Positions 58,877 through 64,000 of a stretch of DNA of 64,000 nucleotides are shown here, piece after piece (positions within the stretch are counted from its first letter, which is position 1; each line of letters starts with the position of its first letter). A program made the position numbers and the translations under genes. The stretch spans positions 1,302,001 through 1,366,000 of the forward strand of contig NZ_CP079216.1 of the NCBI RefSeq assembly GCF_019316905.1. Direction: 5' to 3'. The stretch is from Tessaracoccus palaemonis. GTDB lineage: Bacteria > Actinomycetota > Actinomycetes > Propionibacteriales > Propionibacteriaceae. The notes beneath the pieces were generated by a model. It saw only the letters and a program-made list of their open reading frames with translations, was not told where the DNA came from and did not search any database.

Positions 58877-60010
58877 TCAGCCCAGGCTTGCCAGGGCCTG
58901 GTCCGCGAAGCGGGTGCCGATCAGTTCGTGCGATGCGGTGTCCGGGTGGAGGGCGTCGGCCAGCGGGCGCTCCGCCTCGTCGGCAGGCCCGAAGAGGCTC
59001 AGCCCGTCGATGAGGTACAGGTTCGGGTCGTTGCGCGTCACCGCGATCCGGGTGAGGGCGTCGCGGATGGATCGGAGGGTCAGCCGGCCCGAGGCGACCT
59101 CGGCGGGGTCGCCGGTGGCGATGAACCGCACCTGGGGCGATCCGATGGTGGACGTGTCGAACGCGCCGGGCCCGGGGGTGTCCTCGTGGATGGGGCAGTA
59201 GATCGGCGTGACGAGGAAGAGCGGGGTCTCGGGGTGCCCGTCGCGCACCGTGTCGAGGAAGCCGTGCACCGCCGGGACGAGCGCCCTCATGCGCATGGCG
59301 TCGGCGTTGACGATGTTGATGCCCAGCTTGATGCTGATGACGTCCGCCGGGGTGTCGCGGATGACGCGGGCGACGCACTGGTCGGCCATGGCGCTGCCGC
59401 CGAAGCCGAGGTTCCGGAGCTCCAGGTCCGCCGCCCGGGCGGCGAGCGCCGGCCAGATGAGGCTGGGGTTGGTCGCCGCGGAGCCCTGGCTGATCGAGCT
59501 GCCGTGGTGCACCCAGCGGCGACGCGGTCGCTCGTCGGGGCTGACGGGCGCGTCGGTCTGGAGCGCGACGAGTGTCACGGCCTCGTTGTTGGGGAGCCAC
59601 AGCTCGACGAGCTTGTCCGCCGGCGCCAGGCCTGCGAGCACCGTGGTATGCGGGTCACCCTGGACGGGCACCGTCGTGCCGGCCACCAGGTCGACCTCGA
59701 CCGCGTCGCCGCCCGTTATCTCGTCGCTCGTGACGAGCACGCCGTCGATGAAGGCGTCCACCCGGCCCCTGGGGCGGTCGGCGCCGATGTAGGCGACCCG
59801 GCTCGTGCGGAACTCCAGCTCGACGCGGGTGGCCGTCGTCCGGAACGCGACGCGCGCGCCCGAGGGCTGGACCTCCATGCTCATGAGCTGCGGGTCGGGG
59901 AGTTGGCGCCTGACCCAGGCCGGCAGCCGGTGCAGGACGAGCCCCCGGTTGGTGGGTTCGAGCTCGGCGATGCCGCGGATGAGGTCGGGGGTCAGTGGGA
60001 CGCTGATCAT
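58877..60010 (-). CDS. SGNH/GDSL-type hydrolase
   Basis: 377-aa esterase/acyl-hydrolase with an N-terminal beta-sandwich (~150 residues) before the SGNH domain. Catalytic blocks: Ser in WVHHGSSISQG, Gly in LRNLGFGGSAMADQ, Asn in SIKLGININ-type IKLGINIVN, and Asp/His in LADALHPDTASH. Such two-domain proteins occur in actinobacteria as carbohydrate or lipid esterases. No signal peptide. ATG 60010 overlaps the TetR stop by 4 bases, so the hydrolase is co-transcribed with its likely regulator. Confidence 0.85.
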   Translation of the reverse strand: MISVPLTPDLIRGIAELEPTNRGLVLHRLPAWVRRQLPDPQLMSMEVQPSGARVAFRTTATRVELEFRTSRVAYIGADRPRGRVDAFIDGVLVTSDEITGGDAVEVDLVAGTTVPVQGDPHTTVLAGLAPADKLVELWLPNNEAVTLVALQTDAPVSPDERPRRRWVHHGSSISQGSAATNPSLIWPALAARAADLELRNLGFGGSAMADQCVARVIRDTPADVISIKLGINIVNADAMRMRALVPAVHGFLDTVRDGHPETPLFLVTPIYCPIHEDTPGPGAFDTSTIGSPQVRFIATGDPAEVASGRLTLRSIRDALTRIAVTRNDPNLYLIDGLSLFGPADEAERPLADALHPDTASHELIGTRFADQALASLG

Positions 60011-60588
60011 GCGAGGGGTCCTTCCTGGGGCCATGAGGTGAGGGAGCGGTCGAGGGCGTCGACGGCGTGCAGCCACGACGCGTCCACCGACTCGCTGCGG
60101 TGGGCGAAGGAGCGGGCGTCGGTGAGCGCGACGAAACCGCTGATGGTGGCGCCGACGAGCCGGACCGCGTGCACGGTGTCGGACTCCGGCAGCCGGTAAC
60201 CGCGGATGACCGCGGCGATGAGGGAGGCGACGCGGGCCGCCTCGGGCGATGCCGCCGTCGCGTCGTCCGCCGGGCGTTGGAGGGCAGCCCAGGCGCCGGG
60301 TCGCCGGGCCGCGTAGTCGCGGTGGGCGGCGGCGAGACCCGCCAGGGCCTCGCGCCCGGACCTGCCCGCAACCTCGGCCGCGACGGCATCGCCCATCTCG
60401 GTCAACGCCAGACGGTGAATCCCCGACAGGAGCGCGGCGAGGTCCCGGACGTGCCCGTACAGGCTGGCCGGTCGCACGCCGAGATCCCGCGCGACGGCGG
60501 AGATGGTGACCTGGTCGTACCCGTCGCGGTCGGCGAGGTCGGCTGCGGCGGCCACGACGAGGTCGGGGGTGAGGTTGGCTCGGGGCAT
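60007..60588 (-). CDS. TetR/AcrR family transcriptional regulator
   Basis: 193-aa regulator: LVVAAAADLADRDGYDQVTI and VARDLGVRPASLYGHVRDLAALLSG form the helix-turn-helix; the C-terminal TetR_C_13-type domain follows (AALAGLAAAHRDYAARRPG-like, WLHAVDALDRSLTSW). Divergent from the SDR gene, with inverted repeats between. Probably represses itself, the SGNH hydrolase and the divergent SDR gene. Confidence 0.9.
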   Translation of the reverse strand: MPRANLTPDLVVAAAADLADRDGYDQVTISAVARDLGVRPASLYGHVRDLAALLSGIHRLALTEMGDAVAAEVAGRSGREALAGLAAAHRDYAARRPGAWAALQRPADDATAASPEAARVASLIAAVIRGYRLPESDTVHAVRLVGATISGFVALTDARSFAHRSESVDASWLHAVDALDRSLTSWPQEGPLA

Positions 60589-60597
60589 GCTCCAAAG

Positions 60598-60642
60598 CTA
60601 CGCCTATTAGAACAAAACCTACAACGCGTAGGACATGTTTTG
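60598..60642. promoter_or_regulatory. Candidate TetR operator region
   Basis: Nested inverted repeats: CCTAC-AACGC-GTAGG (60618-60632), CTACGC (60598-60603) with GCGTAG (60626-60631), and CAAAAC (60613-60618) with GTTTTG (60637-60642). A-T rich compared with the surroundings, in the 105 bp between the divergent regulator and SDR genes. Confidence 0.5.
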
Positions 60643-60693
60643 AACCGGTGCGGTCTAGGGTCGTGCCCGACGAGACGAGGCGGAGGGGTAAGC

Positions 60694-61818
60694 ATGAGCG
60701 AACATGAGGGCGCGACACGAGCGACGGTGCTCGTCACCGGCGGGTCGGGATTCATCGCCGGGCACTGCATCCTCCGTCTCGCGGCGTCGGGATTCCGTAT
60801 CCGGGCGACGCTTCGCTCGCTGGCCAAGGAGGAGGCTGTCCGCGCCTCGCTGGAGTCGGCAGGTCTTCCGGAGGACGCGATCCTGGAGTTCGCCCAGGCG
60901 GATCTGATGGGCGACGACGGGTGGGCCGAGGCGACCGCGGGCGTCGACGACGTCCTGCATGTGGCCTCGCCCGTGATGCCGGGCCATGTGGAGGACGAGA
61001 GCAAGGTCATCGTTCCTGCACGCGAGGGGACGTTGCGTGTACTGCGGGCGGCCAGGGATGCAGGTGTGCGGCGGGTGGTGCTCACGTCGGCCTTCCATGC
61101 GGACAGCTGGGGTCATCCGAACTCGGATCACGTCTTCACCGAGGAGGACTGGACCGTCCTCGACGGCCCAGGGGCCGATGCCTACGCCCGCAGCAAGACG
61201 ATCGCCGAGCGGGCCGCCTGGCAGTTCGTACGCGACGAGGCGCCGTCGCTCGAGCTGGTCACCATGCTGCCCGTCGGGGTGATGGGGCCGGTGATCGGCA
61301 GGGACGTCTCGGGGGCCAACGAGGTGGTTCTGCACATGCTCACGGGGCAGATTCCCGCCTTCCCCCACCTGTTCATCCCAGTCGTCGACGTGCGCGACGT
61401 CGCCGCGGCGCACGTGCTGGCGCTCGGCGTTCCGGGCGCGGCCGGGCAGCGGTTCCTCCTGTCCAACGGGCCGGCGCTCGAACTGAGGGAGATCGGCGAC
61501 GTGGTCAGGCAGCAGTTGGGGGAGCGGGCCTCCCGGGTCCCCACCAGGACCCTGCCGAACGTCGTCGTCCGGCTGGGTGGACTCTTCAGCCCGTCGCTCA
61601 GGGCGCTCGTTCCCGATCTGGGCCACGCCAAGGCGACGTCGAATGCCAAGGCCGTCGGCCTGCTCGGCTGGACACCCCGTGATCCGCGGGAGGCGATCCT
61701 CGCCGCGGCTGAGAGCATGGTCGCGAAGGGGCTCGTCGACTTGAGGGAGTGGCCGTGTCCCGCAGCGACGAGGTTGGGGCTGGTGAGCAGGGGACCCCAT
61801 CGATATGCTCCTGACTAG
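60694..61818 (+). CDS. Extended SDR NAD(P)-dependent epimerase/reductase
   Basis: 374-aa extended short-chain dehydrogenase, dihydroflavonol reductase-like. Nucleotide fold VLVTGGSGFIAGHCILRL, catalytic YARSKTIAE (Tyr/Lys), LRATLRSLAK with Arg residues that favour NADPH, MLPVGVMGPVIGRD after the active site. The usual catalytic Ser region is LTSAFHADSWG. Substrate unknown; aldehyde or ketone reduction is likely. GGAGGGG before ATG 60694. Divergent from a TetR-SGNH hydrolase unit. Confidence 0.87.
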   Translation: MSEHEGATRATVLVTGGSGFIAGHCILRLAASGFRIRATLRSLAKEEAVRASLESAGLPEDAILEFAQADLMGDDGWAEATAGVDDVLHVASPVMPGHVEDESKVIVPAREGTLRVLRAARDAGVRRVVLTSAFHADSWGHPNSDHVFTEEDWTVLDGPGADAYARSKTIAERAAWQFVRDEAPSLELVTMLPVGVMGPVIGRDVSGANEVVLHMLTGQIPAFPHLFIPVVDVRDVAAAHVLALGVPGAAGQRFLLSNGPALELREIGDVVRQQLGERASRVPTRTLPNVVVRLGGLFSPSLRALVPDLGHAKATSNAKAVGLLGWTPRDPREAILAAAESMVAKGLVDLREWPCPAATRLGLVSRGPHRYAPD

Positions 61819-61862
61819 GTACTCGGCATCACGGCCGGTCAGTGCACGGTGGAGTGTGGTCG

Positions 61863-62843
61863 ATGTCGGAGCAGGCGCTCGATGAGAAGAAGATGAAGCT
61901 GCGGTATGAAGGCTCCTGTCGGATCTGCGGCCTGGCGATCCCGGCGAGGGCGGAGGCCATCTACGAGCGCTCCACGAAGACTGTCCGGTGTGTGGCATGT
62001 CCTGCGCCAGGTGCCGTTCTCTCTGCTCCGGCCGAGCGGTGCTCTCCGACGCCCGCACACGTGGTGCGCGGCCCGGCTCCTGCGGAGGAGCCGGGCCAGG
62101 GAGCCGCGTCTGCTCCAGTCCCGCGACGGGCGGTCGACCCGGTGGAGGTGGCTCCCGAGGTGCATGCGGCGCCTGAGGCTGTGGTTCCCGCCGATGCGGC
62201 GACCATCGACGTTGGCGTGGCAGGGTCGTCGGCCCGGCGCGAGTACGAGCGGCGCAAGGCCAGGGACGAGGCGAAGCTGCGGGAGGAGTGGGGCCGATTC
62301 GGGGGCATCGCCGTCGCCCTCTCCAGCGAGAAGCAGAGCACTCGGGCGTGGGCGACCGGCGCCGTCGGCGAGGAACTGCTCGGTGCTCGGCTCGACAAGC
62401 TGGCGTCCCACTCGTGCGCGGTGCTCCACGACCGGAGGATTCCTCGGACCAGGGCGAACATCGATCACATCGTCGTGACCACGGGCGGCGTCTGGGTCAT
62501 CGATGCCAAGCGCTACAAGGGGCGTCCCGATCTGAAGATCGAGGGTGGCATCATCCGACCGCGGGTCGAGAAGCTCACCGTCGGGAGACGGGACTGCACC
62601 AAGCTTGTCGACGGAATGCTCAAGCAGGTCGGGCTCGTCCGGGACGTGGTCGGAGACGTCCCGGTGACCGGGGTGCTCTGTTTCGTCGAGGCCGACTGGC
62701 CGCTCATCGGAGGATCGTTCATGACCAGGGGTGTGCACGTCCTCTGGCCCAGGCGTCTCGTGAAAGTGATGGCCGAACGAGTCGGCGGGGTCGACGTCGC
62801 CGGGGTCCGTGACCTCGTGACCGAGCGTTTCCTGCCGGCCTGA
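61863..62843 (+). CDS. NERD-domain protein with N-terminal zinc-ribbon
   Basis: 326-aa nuclease-related protein. Residues ~8-50 are a zinc ribbon (CRICGLAIPARAEA, then CVAC). An Ala/Pro-rich linker of about 60 residues and a basic coiled segment (YERRKARDEAKLREEWG) follow. The NERD domain (~155-290) has AVGEELLGARLDKLA, NIDHIVVTTGGVWVIDAKRYKG with the D and D-x-K nuclease-like residues, and VTGVLCFVEADWP. NERD proteins are thought to be nucleases for processing or defence; the role here is unknown. ATG 61863 preferred over GTG 61842. Confidence 0.82.
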   Translation: MSEQALDEKKMKLRYEGSCRICGLAIPARAEAIYERSTKTVRCVACPAPGAVLSAPAERCSPTPAHVVRGPAPAEEPGQGAASAPVPRRAVDPVEVAPEVHAAPEAVVPADAATIDVGVAGSSARREYERRKARDEAKLREEWGRFGGIAVALSSEKQSTRAWATGAVGEELLGARLDKLASHSCAVLHDRRIPRTRANIDHIVVTTGGVWVIDAKRYKGRPDLKIEGGIIRPRVEKLTVGRRDCTKLVDGMLKQVGLVRDVVGDVPVTGVLCFVEADWPLIGGSFMTRGVHVLWPRRLVKVMAERVGGVDVAGVRDLVTERFLPA

Positions 62844-62861
62844 GGTTCGATGGGGGGGCGC

Positions 62862-64000
62862 TCAGTCGCCGCGCAGGAGGTCGACCTCGTCGGCGATGGA
62901 ACGTCCGATCTCCAGGGACGCGGTCGCCGCGGGGGAGGGTGCGTTCAGGACGTGGATCTGGCGGTCGGCCCGCAGGAAGTCGAAGTCGTCGACCATGGCC
63001 CCGTCGCGTCGGAGCGCCTGGGCCCGGACCCCGGCCGGGGCAGGGGTGAGGCAGCCGTCGGGCAGGTCGGGAACCAGTTCACGGAGGCTGGCCAGGAAGC
63101 GGCGCTGCGACATCGACCGCACGACCTCAGCCGCACCGGTCTTCCAGAACCGGCGGCCGAGGCGCCACAGCCCGGGCCAGGCGAGGTAGTCGCCGATGTC
63201 GCGGGGGCTGATCGTGCGCCAGGCGTAGCCGTCGCGGGCCAGTGCCAGGACCGCGTTCGGTCCCGCGTGTACCCCGCCGCCGATCATCTTCGTGAGGTGC
63301 ACGCCGAGGAAGGGCAGCGTCGGGTCGGGGACGGGGTAGATCAGGCCGTTGACGAGGTGCTGGGCGGAGGGCGCCAGCACGAAGTACTCGCCACGGAACG
63401 GGACGATCCTGACGTCGGGCTCGAGGCCGGCGAGGCGGGCGACGCGGTCGGCCTGCAGGCCGGCACAGTTGACCAGCCGGTCGGCGCGGAACTCCCCGGC
63501 GGGCGTGGTGACGGTGACGCCGTCGGCGCGGGCATCGATCGCGACGATCTCGGCGCCTGTCGCCAGCCGGCCGCCACCGTCGGCGATCAGTCGTGCCAGG
63601 GTCCGGCACACGCCGACGTAGTCGACGATGCCCGTGGTGTCCACGCGCAGGGCCGCCACGCACGCGACGTGGGGCTCGTACTCGCGGGCCTCGGCCTGGT
63701 CGACGCGACGGACGGGCGCCCCGTTGGCCAGCCCGCGGGCGAGCAGCTTCTCCAGCGCAGGGACCTGGCTCTCCCTCGTGGCGACGACGAGCTTGCCGCA
63801 GATCTCGACGCCGATGCCGTGCTCGACGGCGAAGTCGCGCATCGACACCGCGCCGGCGGCGCCCATCCTGGCCTTGAGGCTGCCGGGGGCGTAGTAGAGG
63901 CCGGAGTGGATGACACCCGAGTTGCGGCCCGTCTGGTGCCGGGCGACATCGGGCTCCTTCTCCAGGACCGTGACCTCGTGTCCGCGTCGCGTGAGCTCGT
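62862..64000 (-). CDS. lhgO: L-2-hydroxyglutarate oxidase LhgO, 5' partial
   Basis: FAD-dependent oxidase of the DAO family oxidising L-2-hydroxyglutarate to 2-oxoglutarate; in bacteria linked to lysine/glutarate breakdown. The frame stays open to the window edge: before the internal ATG at 63866 it reads EVTVLEKEPDVARHQTGRNS and GVIHSGLYYAPGSLKAR, the standard LhgO N-terminus, so the gene starts beyond base 64000. Later blocks: VRRVDQAEAREYEPHV, LVNCAGLQADRVARLAG, VPFRGEYFVLAPSA, PFLGVHLTKMIGGGVHAGPN. It ends 18 bases from the convergent NERD gene. Confidence 0.93.
   Translation of the reverse strand, partial: ELTRRGHEVTVLEKEPDVARHQTGRNSGVIHSGLYYAPGSLKARMGAAGAVSMRDFAVEHGIGVEICGKLVVATRESQVPALEKLLARGLANGAPVRRVDQAEAREYEPHVACVAALRVDTTGIVDYVGVCRTLARLIADGGGRLATGAEIVAIDARADGVTVTTPAGEFRADRLVNCAGLQADRVARLAGLEPDVRIVPFRGEYFVLAPSAQHLVNGLIYPVPDPTLPFLGVHLTKMIGGGVHAGPNAVLALARDGYAWRTISPRDIGDYLAWPGLWRLGRRFWKTGAAEVVRSMSQRRFLASLRELVPDLPDGCLTPAPAGVRAQALRRDGAMVDDFDFLRADRQIHVLNAPSPAATASLEIGRSIADEVDLLRGD

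Overview
The window is high-GC DNA (about 70% by eye) with actinobacterial traits: GTG starts, a primary sigma factor with a long acidic and basic N-terminus next to a SigB-like paralogue, UvrD2-type helicase, DUF5679, PPA1309-family and UPF0182 genes, and many genes whose -10 hexamer sits 6-7 bases before the start codon, as expected for leaderless mRNAs. RecBCD together with a PPA1309-family protein and cobalamin synthesis points to Propionibacteriaceae, perhaps a Tessaracoccus-like organism. That placement is an inference.

1-11 kb holds cobalamin biosynthesis and transport. It starts with a partial cobalt-type ABC ATPase, then CbiT, CobO, a CobB-CobC fusion and CobA. A minus-strand run follows: DUF1304 protein, MDR reductase, CobK, GH92 mannosidase and GT4 glycosyltransferase. 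A TetR regulator diverges from this run through a nearly symmetrical overlapping promoter pair. 11.5-19.8 kb carries a radical SAM/SPASM protein with a Gly-His-Pro repeat N-terminus, a YbjN/chaperone-like protein, a PPOX-family flavoprotein, a tandem UspA protein, HrpA and TesB. 19.8-27.9 kb has SigB-like and SigA sigma factors, a secreted GH43-LamG-trefoil arabinanase, a glutamine amidotransferase, a YbdK-type ligase and an aromatic aminotransferase.

27.8-35.7 kb is a recC-recB-recD operon. 35.7-50.1 kb holds a secreted repeat protein, UvrD2, small zinc-ribbon proteins, DUF2342, a Lon-like PDZ protease operon with PPA1309 and UPF0182, an active/inactive M16 peptidase pair and an aldo/keto reductase. 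50.2-53.7 kb is a complete efeUOB iron-uptake operon behind a DtxR/IdeR-like box.

53.7-58.9 kb is an accessory island beginning near initiator tRNA-fMet. It contains REP-like repeats, a yoeB 3' remnant, a structured non-coding stretch, an intact ISL3-family insertion sequence with 8-bp target duplications, a lower-GC patch with a small membrane protein, an IS481 remnant, an intact yefM-yoeB module with a recognisable operator, an unknown zinc-ribbon protein and a frameshifted MazF-like remnant.

58.9-64 kb returns to ordinary genes: an SGNH hydrolase with its TetR regulator, an extended SDR, a zinc-ribbon NERD protein and a partial L-2-hydroxyglutarate oxidase.
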